Assembly: GCA_003153555.1 (NCBI GenBank)
Contig: PLZS01000110.1
Coordinates: 47,506 to 111,505, forward strand
Length of the DNA: 64,000 nt
Direction: 5' to 3'
From: Candidatus Melainabacteria bacterium
Lineage (GTDB): Bacteria; Cyanobacteriota; Vampirovibrionia; Obscuribacterales; Obscuribacteraceae
The position numbers and the translations under genes were made by a program. Within the stretch, counting starts at the first letter, position 1. Each line of letters starts with the position of its first letter. The notes under the pieces are model-generated. The model was given only the letters and a program-made list of their open reading frames with translations, had not been told where the DNA came from and did no database searches. This document shows positions 26,632 to 34,507 of the stretch, one piece after another.

Positions 26632-26670
26632 GACGGGTCACCGCCTTGGTGATCCGTCGTGTTTTTTTTT
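26632..26670 (+). terminator. Intrinsic terminator after the small secreted protein
   Basis: Stem GACGGGTCACC/GGTGATCCGTC with loop GCCT (one mismatch), then GTG and a run of ten T. It starts 30 bp after the stop codon. Confidence 0.88.
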
Positions 26671-26864
26671 GGATTTGGATTTGTTTTTTTAGTACCCTGA
26701 AGGTTCTGTCAGTCTGCAAAACATTCCGCGCTTACTGACCGCCACCACATATAGTGCGACGCCGCCTTTTGTTCCGGCAGTCGCTCCAACTCAAAGTCCT
26801 GGCAACGCAAAGCACAGGCAGCGCTCTTTGACCGACAATCGTTTGCAAAACAGCGCTCCTCGTG

Positions 26865-27338
26865 TCACTTAAACAGATCAATCTCGATCGAGCGACTTGC
26901 CGACTTCGATGCAACTCCATCCTTTTCAGCGAGATCTGCTCGCTTCAATTTGGCATAGGCTTTTGCTCTTGCCGCGTAGACCATGCTCTGCAAACCAAGT
27001 TCCTTCAGGGCCATAGTCAAATCTTTTACAGCCTCGGCCGCACGACCGGCAGCTAAACGACACGCACCACGTGCATAGTAATACGGAAGAGGCCAATGCT
27101 TCCTCATAGTTCGAGTGCGCCATATAAAAGTCGGCACGCGCTAGATACAAATTAAGATCCTTCGGTGCTGCTTTGATCATTTTTTGCAAGTAAACTATCG
27201 CTTTGTCTGGCTGTTTCCATTTTTGATAAATCTGATAACGCACACCACTATTTTCGTCGCCAGACATACGCGTGTAAACATCGCACGCTTGCAAAGCTTC
27301 TTGATGGCGACCAAGCCCCGACAGGGAACTTGCGTGTA
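26865..27338 (-). pseudogene. Decayed TPR-repeat protein gene
   Basis: Remnant of a tetratricopeptide-repeat protein in two frames. One frame holds GLGRHQEALQACDVYTRM and KAPKDLNLYLARADFYMAHS up to NYEEALA (about 27090). The other continues with YYYARGACRLAAGRAAEAV and LGLQSMVYAARAKAYAKL to a stop at 26865. At the junction about 20 residues of a normal TPR unit are missing as well as the frame, so this is a deletion plus frameshift, not just a sequencing slip. The 5' end is also lost: a TAA lies in frame near 27340, beside the response regulator gene. Confidence 0.7.
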
Positions 27339-27377
27339 AACTCTCCCTTTAGTACGGCGCGGATTGACAGGCAATCA

Positions 27378-28061
27378 ATGGCAAAAATTCTTGTTGTGGA
27401 AGACGATCGATTGGTAGCTGAGCTGCTTAAGGACAGGCTACAGCTTGAGCATCACAAAATCGAACTTGCGTTTAACGGGCAGGATGCTTTGGATCTTGCG
27501 ATCTCTTTCCATTTTGACATGTTGATTTTGGATCTTGGTTTGCCTGAACTGGACGGCATAGAGGTCTTAAAACGCTATCGTGGCAAAGGTGAAACCTCGC
27601 CCGTTTTGATCCTGACCGGCAAGAACCAAACTCATCAAAAAGAGCAAGGGCTGGACGCCGGCGCAGACGACTACATGACCAAACCGTATGACATCCGTGA
27701 ACTCTGTGCCCGAGTTCGGGCCTTACTGAGACGCAGTTCCAGCAGCTTGTCCAACGTACTGAAGTGCGGAAACATCTCAATGGACACGGAACGAGCTGAG
27801 GTTAAGGTTGGCGACAATATCGTCAAACTTGTGCAAACTGAATATCTGCTCCTCGAGTTTTTGATGAGGAACAAGGGACGTGTCTTCAGCGCAGACGAGT
27901 TGCTGAGAAGTTGTTGGGATTCCGACACCGAAGCAACTGAGGGCGCAGTCAGAACATATGTTACGAGAATCAGAAAGAAGATTGATCAAGATGGTAGCAA
28001 ATCGATGCTACAAAGTATTTACGGTCTTGGATACAAGTTGGATGACGCCGATTTAGTCTGA
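27378..28061 (+). CDS. OmpR/PhoB-family response regulator
   Basis: 227 residues from the ATG at 27378. The receiver domain (1-115) has the acidic pocket E8-D9-D10, the phosphorylated D52 in LILDLGLP, T80 and K102 in YMTKPYD. The winged-helix DNA-binding domain (about 130-225) has the OmpR-type features ERAEVKVGD, LLEFLMRNKGRVFSADELL, EGAVRTYVTRIRKKI and GLGYKL. It is a transcription factor switched by a histidine kinase. No kinase is adjacent; kinases at 8.4, 30.1 and 43.7 kb are possible partners. A longer frame begins at 27330 but adds residues that do not fit the family. Confidence 0.93.
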   Translation: MAKILVVEDDRLVAELLKDRLQLEHHKIELAFNGQDALDLAISFHFDMLILDLGLPELDGIEVLKRYRGKGETSPVLILTGKNQTHQKEQGLDAGADDYMTKPYDIRELCARVRALLRRSSSSLSNVLKCGNISMDTERAEVKVGDNIVKLVQTEYLLLEFLMRNKGRVFSADELLRSCWDSDTEATEGAVRTYVTRIRKKIDQDGSKSMLQSIYGLGYKLDDADLV

Positions 28062-28121
28062 TACCACTTTTCGATTATGCTTTCACTTAAAGAAAACATC
28101 TTCAAATGCGCTCACGATTCG

Positions 28122-28148
28122 AAGCTCACCGTTGTACGCGGTGAGCTT
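28122..28148 (+). terminator. Hairpin after the response regulator
   Basis: Perfect 10-bp stem AAGCTCACCG/CGGTGAGCTT with a seven-base loop, 60 bp after the stop codon. It lacks a T run, so it may act as a weak terminator or an mRNA 3'-end stabiliser. Confidence 0.45.
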
Positions 28149-28228
28149 TGAAGCACGGTTGGGCTGACAAAAATCTCGGCATGTGGCCTTTGTTAGAAAA
28201 ACCACTGTATTTCCAACAAGGTATGGTC

Positions 28229-29989
28229 TTACTTCTGCTCAGAAGCGAGTTTCCTTAGCTCCGCTACCTTTTGCGTGGCGAGCGCCTTCACTTTAGGCAT
28301 TGAACTCTCAGTGCTCAGTTTCTCCATAATTCCAAGCGCTCTTGGATCTTTCAATTCCATAGCCTTGTTGATGGCGGCCATCTGGAAGGTTTCTTCGGGT
28401 CTGCCAGAGGCGTGACTGCGATCGAGTGCGGTGACTACAGTAGCCAATGCAACATCCTTTGGTTTTCCGTCGAGGAAAGGATTCCCCGTGTCGTTAGACA
28501 TCGGCACTATTGCATCAAGCAATTTTATCCGCGCCCTTTCGGGAACTGGTAGATAGACGCCAGTAACATTACCCGACGCATCTTTCCTGGCTTCACCTCT
28601 TAGTCCTGCGATGATGGATCTTGTCGGGAAATCATGATTGATACCGGCAGTGCCGTTGGCCTTTACTTGAGCTTCTGCAGCTTCCACTTGCATTTGCTCC
28701 TTATCTGTCTTGAGCGGATTGTCGCCGCGACTGTCGTTGGTTCTGCCAAACTTGCGCCCGTCCAGATGCTGACCTGTCATGATCTCGTGCAACAACGCTT
28801 GTTTAGTCTCCATATTCGGATCCTGTGGATTCGCGGCGTTTGAGCGAACTTGTTCCCACTGTTCAGCTCGAGTTTTAACCAGTTCGTTTTCTGACGAGAT
28901 GACACCATTTGTAGTCCACTTACTACCCACGTCATTGATCTTTTGAGTGAACTTCCAATCAGGAATCAAATTCTCATTGCCCTGCTCTAACAACCATCTC
29001 GTGCTGGAGCTTGACGTGCTTGGATGGTCGGCTTCCTTAGTTGAGATGGCTCTAGAGAGTCTCACCTCCTCACCCTTCATGTATTTGTCAAAACCGGCTT
29101 TAATCTCTTCTGCTTTGGCGGTCACTCTAGCTTGGAGAATTGCCTCATTCTCTTTGACCAATTGTTCTACGGTCTTGGAACCCGGTCTTGGCCCTTCTAT
29201 TGGTTTAACTTGTACCGCTCCAGGTCTTGGCCCTTCTATTGGTTTGACTTGTACCGGTGCAGGATTTGGAACTTCGATCGGCTTTACTGGTTGACCAGGA
29301 GCAGGTCGGACTTCTACTTTAGGAGGATCACCTGGCTTAAACGGTTTTGGTTTCTCCACTGGCTGCGGCGGAGGCAATGCCATTTCCCATGGTTTTCTTT
29401 GCAATGGATTCCTTTGCTCAGGCTTAGGTTGAACCAGCGGAGGTGGAGTAAATGGACGAGGTTGCGGCTCTCCGCCTCCTGGCTGGGCCGGATTGAATGG
29501 ACGATCTCCGCCTCCTGAGCGAGCAGGATTGATTGGAATCGGACTATCGCTAGTCCGTCGTGGAAACGGCTGTGGTTGCGTTTGCCCAGGCTGTGACAGC
29601 TCAGGTTTTGGTAATCTTCGGAGCAGCTCTTTTTGACCTTCTCTCAATTGTTCGAGTTGTTTCTTCAGATTATCAATCTCGTCTCTTGCAGATCTTAGTT
29701 CTCTTTCCGTTTTTCGCTCACGCTCTGTGGGCTCGTCCTTTTGGGCGCCTCCCTTCTTTCTCTGCTCACCACCGTCATATTTGTAGAGGTCGGCGGCAGC
29801 AGGAATTGGCAGAACATTTCCATAGTCCGACGCTGGTGCTGGTGGCAAGCACGTCCCCATAGTTGCATAAGGAGTGCTCAAAATCAGAGGTTGCGGTGTG
29901 CAAGGCTGCGCAAAGGAAGGTGGAGCTTCGCACGGTTGACATGGTTGATGATGACTACGCCGTTCAGCAATTCGATCACGTAAACCCAT
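28229..29989 (-). CDS. Large Pro-rich coiled-coil hypothetical protein
   Basis: 586 residues, no signal peptide. Residues 1-70 are Pro/Cys/Gln-rich (CQPCEAPPSFAQPC) and end in the motif YKYDGG. About 75-120 is a charged coiled coil. About 125-285 is a Pro-rich linker with 13-residue repeats (VQVKPIEGPRPGA). About 285-586 is a helical domain whose end (DRSHASGRPEETFQ to the C-terminus) resembles HEAT-like helical repeats. The YKYDGG motif followed by a Pro-rich stretch also occurs in the protein at 36729, so the two share an N-terminal module. Function unknown. Confidence 0.65.
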   Translation of the reverse strand: MGLRDRIAERRSHHQPCQPCEAPPSFAQPCTPQPLILSTPYATMGTCLPPAPASDYGNVLPIPAAADLYKYDGGEQRKKGGAQKDEPTERERKTERELRSARDEIDNLKKQLEQLREGQKELLRRLPKPELSQPGQTQPQPFPRRTSDSPIPINPARSGGGDRPFNPAQPGGGEPQPRPFTPPPLVQPKPEQRNPLQRKPWEMALPPPQPVEKPKPFKPGDPPKVEVRPAPGQPVKPIEVPNPAPVQVKPIEGPRPGAVQVKPIEGPRPGSKTVEQLVKENEAILQARVTAKAEEIKAGFDKYMKGEEVRLSRAISTKEADHPSTSSSSTRWLLEQGNENLIPDWKFTQKINDVGSKWTTNGVISSENELVKTRAEQWEQVRSNAANPQDPNMETKQALLHEIMTGQHLDGRKFGRTNDSRGDNPLKTDKEQMQVEAAEAQVKANGTAGINHDFPTRSIIAGLRGEARKDASGNVTGVYLPVPERARIKLLDAIVPMSNDTGNPFLDGKPKDVALATVVTALDRSHASGRPEETFQMAAINKAMELKDPRALGIMEKLSTESSMPKVKALATQKVAELRKLASEQK

Positions 29990-30076
29990 GAGCCCACCTC
30001 CAAGAATCGCAACGCTATTCTGGTTGCATGCATCGCATCATAGGACTCAATTGTTTCAACATCTTGTCAATTCAAA

Positions 30077-31963
30077 ATGTCAGAACTGTGCTACAAATTT
30101 CAACGCGTAGGTTCGCGTGTAGGAACTTGGATTGAGAAGATGGCGAGCGTAGTGAAGATTCCCAAACTGATGGGCAAGGGATTGTTGATCATCGCCATTC
30201 CTGCGATTTTCCAACTAATCTTTGGCGTCAGTCTGGCTATGCTCGAAGCCAGAGCCGAGAAAGCACAGAAAGTCGAGCGTCATTCAAAAGAAGTTCTTTT
30301 GATCTTAGGAAATATCGAATCAGCCTGTTACGACGTCACTCTAGAAGTGCTTCGTTTGTCAGTAGAGAAAAGTGTGCGCGTAATGAGAACAATAAACGCT
30401 GCTTGTCAAACACTGGAGGCGAGCCAAAACACGTTAACGAAACTTGTCGAGAATGATGTTGAACAAAGTGCACACGCAGCGACACTTAAAGTTGTGCTTA
30501 CAGATTTTGTAAACGGTACCAACCGCATAATTGAGGCTATAAAAGAAAACAATCAGTTAGCTCTAACAATGGCCGGACTGCAAATGCGAAATCGCGCTTT
30601 GCGCTTCGGCGCAGGTGAAGAGCAAATATCACTTATGCGAGGGGTGGAAGAAGCGCGACTGGCCGCCAACCCGATCCAAACTGAGCAAACTCAATTGATT
30701 CTGCAGATGCTCATGATCGGCCTGATTTGCAGCACACTGGTGTCCATTGCATCCGCTGCTTATTTCCTTCGTGACATTGTATTCAGGCTTTACAGCATCT
30801 CGAAGAACGCAGAACTTATCAGTCTCGGCGAAGAAATGAAACCTGCCATGCAAGGCACTGACGAGATTGCGAAACTTGACAGAGTGCTGCACAGAATGGC
30901 TAGTAATCTAATAGAAGCAAGTCGACGTGAAACGGCTCTCGTCTCAAACGCAGCAGACGTAATTTTGTGCATTGATAAATCTCTGATGATTAGTTCAATC
31001 AACAAAGCAGCCGAAACACAGTGGAATTACACTGAAGATGACCTTCTTCATAAACGCATTATGCATTTGGTGCCCGCCGAATCTCAAGACGAAGTGCATC
31101 GATTTCTCTCTAGTGCGCGAAATACTAGTCATTCAGAATCAGCAGACATCCCGATCATTTGCAAAAACGAAACCGTAAAAACCTTCAGCTGGAACGTTTT
31201 ATGGTCACCGGAGGAAGACCTTCTGTTCTGCGTCGCACATGACGTGTCGGAACTAAGGCGTGTTGAACACGCCAAACGCGATTTCGTCAACATGGTTAGT
31301 CACGATATAAGAACTCCCCTAAGCGGCATGGCTATCTTCCTGGAGATGATTCCTATGGGCGTCTATGGAGAATTAAACGACTCTGGTAAATCGCGTGCAA
31401 GCTCTCTGGGAAGCGCCTTAAACAGGATCGTGGCAATGGTTAATGATTTGCTGGATATCGAGAAAATGCAATCAGGGCAGTTTCAGATTTTTAAAACTAA
31501 TGTTGATGGTGACTCGCTGGTAAAAGCCAGCTTAGAGATGGTGCAGGGATTTGCAGAACAGCAAATGATCAAGATCGAAAGTCAGAGTACAGGCGGCATG
31601 CTGTTGTGCGACGAAGCGAGAATTATTCAAGTTCTCCAAAACTTGCTCTCAAACGCGATCAAATTCTCGGATGCCGGAAAGACGGTAATCCTAAAATTAG
31701 AGCGACAAGAAGACGTGACCCGTTTTGAGGTAACAGATAATGGTAAGGGGATCGCAAAAGACGACATCCCAGCCTTATTTGAAAGATTCACTCAAGCGAA
31801 AGGCGATGACAGCAAGCGTCAGTCCGGCTTTGGATTAGGATTGGCGATCTGCAAAGACATCGTCGAACGTCATAGTGGCACAATTGGTATCATTAGCGAA
31901 CTCGGGAAAGGAAGCACATTCTGGTTCACTATTCCAAACACCGAAACTGAAGCCCCGGCGTAA
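30077..31963 (+). CDS. Membrane histidine kinase with CHASE3-like sensor and PAS domain
   Basis: 628 residues. TM1 about 33-55; a helical sensor of about 150 residues (CHASE3/four-helix-like, by eye); TM2 about 207-230; HAMP about 231-280; PAS about 285-392; HisKA with H409 in NMVSHDIRTPLSG; HATPase with NLLSNAIKFSD, VTDNGKGI, LFERFTQAKG and GFGLGLAIC. All catalytic boxes are intact. An alternative start at 30140 has a better ribosome-binding site (GAGAAG). The last 94 bp overlap the antiparallel SIMPL gene. No adjacent regulator; the one at 27.4 kb is the nearest. Confidence 0.92.
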   Translation: MSELCYKFQRVGSRVGTWIEKMASVVKIPKLMGKGLLIIAIPAIFQLIFGVSLAMLEARAEKAQKVERHSKEVLLILGNIESACYDVTLEVLRLSVEKSVRVMRTINAACQTLEASQNTLTKLVENDVEQSAHAATLKVVLTDFVNGTNRIIEAIKENNQLALTMAGLQMRNRALRFGAGEEQISLMRGVEEARLAANPIQTEQTQLILQMLMIGLICSTLVSIASAAYFLRDIVFRLYSISKNAELISLGEEMKPAMQGTDEIAKLDRVLHRMASNLIEASRRETALVSNAADVILCIDKSLMISSINKAAETQWNYTEDDLLHKRIMHLVPAESQDEVHRFLSSARNTSHSESADIPIICKNETVKTFSWNVLWSPEEDLLFCVAHDVSELRRVEHAKRDFVNMVSHDIRTPLSGMAIFLEMIPMGVYGELNDSGKSRASSLGSALNRIVAMVNDLLDIEKMQSGQFQIFKTNVDGDSLVKASLEMVQGFAEQQMIKIESQSTGGMLLCDEARIIQVLQNLLSNAIKFSDAGKTVILKLERQEDVTRFEVTDNGKGIAKDDIPALFERFTQAKGDDSKRQSGFGLGLAICKDIVERHSGTIGIISELGKGSTFWFTIPNTETEAPA

Positions 31964-32583
31964 GGTCGAGATGGCTGAATTGTGCCACTAGACTCGGTGA
32001 TATACAAAACACGTCCAATTTTCATGCCCGCAGCTCCCGCGTACAGTTCTGCTTTTCGTTTGGCATCAGCCATGGCCTTAACGCGAGCCTGATCTAGCAC
32101 GCTGTTCGGCTCGGCGATTGAGAAACTAATTCCGTTGACATTATTTGCACCAGCCGTCACGACAGCGTCAAGAATGTCGCCTAGACCAGGCAGGTTCCGT
32201 ACTTTCACCTGTACTTCATTGCTAACTTGACAGCCAGTGATCGTCGGTTTTTGCTGGCCGTTGGTGCCGTTGTCGTAACGATATTGTGGGTTAACACTAA
32301 AATTACTAGTGAGGATATCTTTATCAGCAATGCCTTTCGCACCAAGGGTTTTGATTAAAGTTGCCATCTTATCGCTGTTGCTCTTCAATGCCACTGCTGC
32401 AGTCTTCGATTCACTGACTACACCCATTGCAATCTGCGCTTGATCGGGACGAGCAAAGACATGTCCTTCACCAGTGACACATATAGATGGCGGCAAGTCC
32501 TTCATTTCAACAGACCAGCTGGGTGGCGCGACGCTAAGAACGGCTAGAAGACCTAGCGAAGCAGATAGAAGCAATTTAGTCAT
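31870..32583 (-). CDS. Secreted SIMPL (DUF541) domain protein with altered C-terminus
   Basis: 237 residues: signal peptide (MTKLLLSASLGLLAVLSV, cleavage near PSWSVE), then a SIMPL/DUF541 domain, the family of E. coli YggE, linked to envelope and oxidative stress. Family marks: ICVTGEGHVFARPDQAQI, ADKDILTSNFSVNPQYRYD, ISFSIAEPNSVLDQARVKAM, DAKRKAELYAGAAGMKIG. The usual last strand (PGExxVxAxVxVxY) is missing; the last 31 residues instead read antisense through the histidine kinase 3' end and finish FPSSLMIPIVPL. The gene was probably cut by a rearrangement and now uses a stop inside its neighbour. Confidence 0.82.
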   Translation of the reverse strand: MTKLLLSASLGLLAVLSVAPPSWSVEMKDLPPSICVTGEGHVFARPDQAQIAMGVVSESKTAAVALKSNSDKMATLIKTLGAKGIADKDILTSNFSVNPQYRYDNGTNGQQKPTITGCQVSNEVQVKVRNLPGLGDILDAVVTAGANNVNGISFSIAEPNSVLDQARVKAMADAKRKAELYAGAAGMKIGRVLYITESSGTIQPSRPYAGASVSVFGIVNQNVLPFPSSLMIPIVPL

Positions 32584-32856
32584 TTTTTACAACTCCAACA
32601 TGTGACCGCGCACAAGATTTTCAACGCGATAACTTCACGCACAGTTCAATTTTCGATGCAGAACAATTATACAGGCGCGCCGATTCGCTCGGCTCTGAGG
32701 CTCAGACTTAAAGTCCGGAAAAGTCCATATACCAGCAGGCTCGGGATACGAAGAGCGACGATATTTTGAACAGCAACAATGTTGCAACATTCCAAACATA
32801 GACTTCAATTGTGGGTGTTCTTGGCAACACCGTTAAAGGCAAGCGAGGGAAAGAGC

Positions 32857-34311
32857 ATGGCAGATTGTGCAAACAATAGATGTTACGACCAACAAGTGGT
32901 GCAGCAACAACCTCAAGAAAGTAAGAACTGGCAAAGTACTTCGGCCTGTGAGGCGTACAGCAGACCAGGTAAAACCGTCGCTGTCGACGGACAGTCGAAA
33001 CCAGATTACGACAAGATGATCAAAGATAATTTTCAATACACTCAGGATAATTATGCGGACGCGTACAAAGCTGCTGCTCGCGAAGGAAAGCCTGTAGTAG
33101 CTGTCTTCGGAAGTTGGGAGCATAACAACACACGCGATTTAATTCAAAACGCATTGCCTGCAAGCGGCGCGCAAAAAGATGCAATTTACCTCTATGTTGA
33201 TCCAGCTAAGTGCAAAGACGAAAATTTGAAAAAGTTTGCAGAAGGTCAATTAGCCGGCGGGCACAATGCAGCCGTATCGATTGTGTTTAACGTCAAGCCC
33301 GATGAAAAAGGAAATCCGCAACCTACTGAATACAATTTCCGCTGGCAGGGAGCACAACCGTCAATGCTCCCTTCTTTCAAGGACGCGATCAACAAAGCTC
33401 AAGACCAGATGGACACGTACAAGGACAAATTTAGTAAGGACGTTCCAGAAGCACCAGCGCCTAAGAGCAAGGAAGAATTGGACCAAGCGAAAAAGGCCAC
33501 TGAAGAAACCGCTCGCAAAGCCACTGAAGAGACTGCACGCAAAGCCGCTGAAGCACAAAAGACCCAGGAAGAGTCAGCAAAGAAACTCGCTGAACTGCAA
33601 AAGAACCTGGAAGAGACCACCAAGAAACTCAACGAACTGCAGAAAACTCAGGACGAGGCTGCACGAAAGGAAAAGGCTCAGGCAGAGACTAACCGAAAAA
33701 TCATTGACACCGCTGTGACTGTTGCTGCACCAGGAGTAGCCCTAGCGAAGGCTACTGCGGAGGCTGTTGCCCCGGTTGCCAAAGCCATTGTCAAAGAGAA
33801 TGCGAAGGATCTGACCATTCCTGCTGAAATCGCTGGTGCCGCGTTTGGTGCAACTGTCGATCATGTCAAAGAGAATCCAGTAAGAACGGCCGCTGAACTT
33901 GCTCTTCTTGGACCGGCGGCTCCGGCTGTTGTTGCAGCTGATGTTATCACCAGTAACCCTGCTGCAAAAAGAGTCGCCGGCGATGTCGTCGACGCAGTTA
34001 AAGAAGAGGTCAAAGATACTGCAAAAGCACTCGTTAAGTATCCAGGACTGCCAGTAGTTGGGCTAGTGGAGAAAAACATCAAAGATGGCGTCGAGGTGGG
34101 CAAAGTGGTAGTTGGACAAGTGGCAAGTATCCCAGCCTCGGCGCAAGAATTTGACAAGGCTCGCCCTGTCACTGCCACAGTAATCGACACAACAGCAAGT
34201 CTTCTTCCGATTCCAGGCATTGAGACCGTCTTTGCCCCAACAGCGAAAGCCGTCGTCCAGAAGGGTAGTAACGCAGTTGATCGAACTTTCAAGTATTTTG
34301 GCATTCGCTAA
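32857..34311 (+). CDS. Thioredoxin-like domain fused to coiled coil and helical region
   Basis: 484 residues from the ATG at 32857 (GAGGGAAAG upstream). Residues about 50-170 look like a thioredoxin-like fold: DAYKAAAREGKPVVAVFGSW, a later strand AIYLYVDPA and IVFNVKPDEKG. Where CxxC should be it has SWEHNNTRDL, so it is redox-dead. About 200-285 is a Lys/Glu-rich coiled coil with KATEETARKA-type heptads. The rest (about 285-484) is Ala/Val-rich, amphipathic and repetitive (DVVDAVKEEVKDTAKALVKY), like a membrane-associating or LEA-like helix. No signal peptide. A strong hairpin terminator follows at 34361. Confidence 0.68.
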   Translation: MADCANNRCYDQQVVQQQPQESKNWQSTSACEAYSRPGKTVAVDGQSKPDYDKMIKDNFQYTQDNYADAYKAAAREGKPVVAVFGSWEHNNTRDLIQNALPASGAQKDAIYLYVDPAKCKDENLKKFAEGQLAGGHNAAVSIVFNVKPDEKGNPQPTEYNFRWQGAQPSMLPSFKDAINKAQDQMDTYKDKFSKDVPEAPAPKSKEELDQAKKATEETARKATEETARKAAEAQKTQEESAKKLAELQKNLEETTKKLNELQKTQDEAARKEKAQAETNRKIIDTAVTVAAPGVALAKATAEAVAPVAKAIVKENAKDLTIPAEIAGAAFGATVDHVKENPVRTAAELALLGPAAPAVVAADVITSNPAAKRVAGDVVDAVKEEVKDTAKALVKYPGLPVVGLVEKNIKDGVEVGKVVVGQVASIPASAQEFDKARPVTATVIDTTASLLPIPGIETVFAPTAKAVVQKGSNAVDRTFKYFGIR

Positions 34312-34360
34312 AGCAAAAGCCTGAACTTCGGGCGCAATCGAACCGGTTATATAAAAGCAG

Positions 34361-34400
34361 CTTTAAACTCATCGCATAACAGCGGTGAGTTTAAAGTATC
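34361..34400 (+). terminator. Hairpin terminator after the thioredoxin-like/coiled-coil gene
   Basis: 15-bp stem CTTTAAACTCATCGC/GCGGTGAGTTTAAAG (one G-T pair) with a six-base loop, 49 bp after the stop. The A/T-rich base of the stem makes it likely to work in both directions. Confidence 0.75.
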
Positions 34401-34507
34401 TAGTGCTCGTTTTATTCTACAAATGGAAGCGCGAGTATCCTGATTGGATCCCGCTGAGAGTGCGTCTCAAAACGGCTTCAGGTTGGAGAGATCACTGAGA
34501 CGAATTT

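Noticed and set aside
33266..33718. 150-codon Arg/Lys-rich frame inside the coiled-coil gene
   Set aside because: It is a shadow frame of the repetitive Lys/Glu coiled coil.
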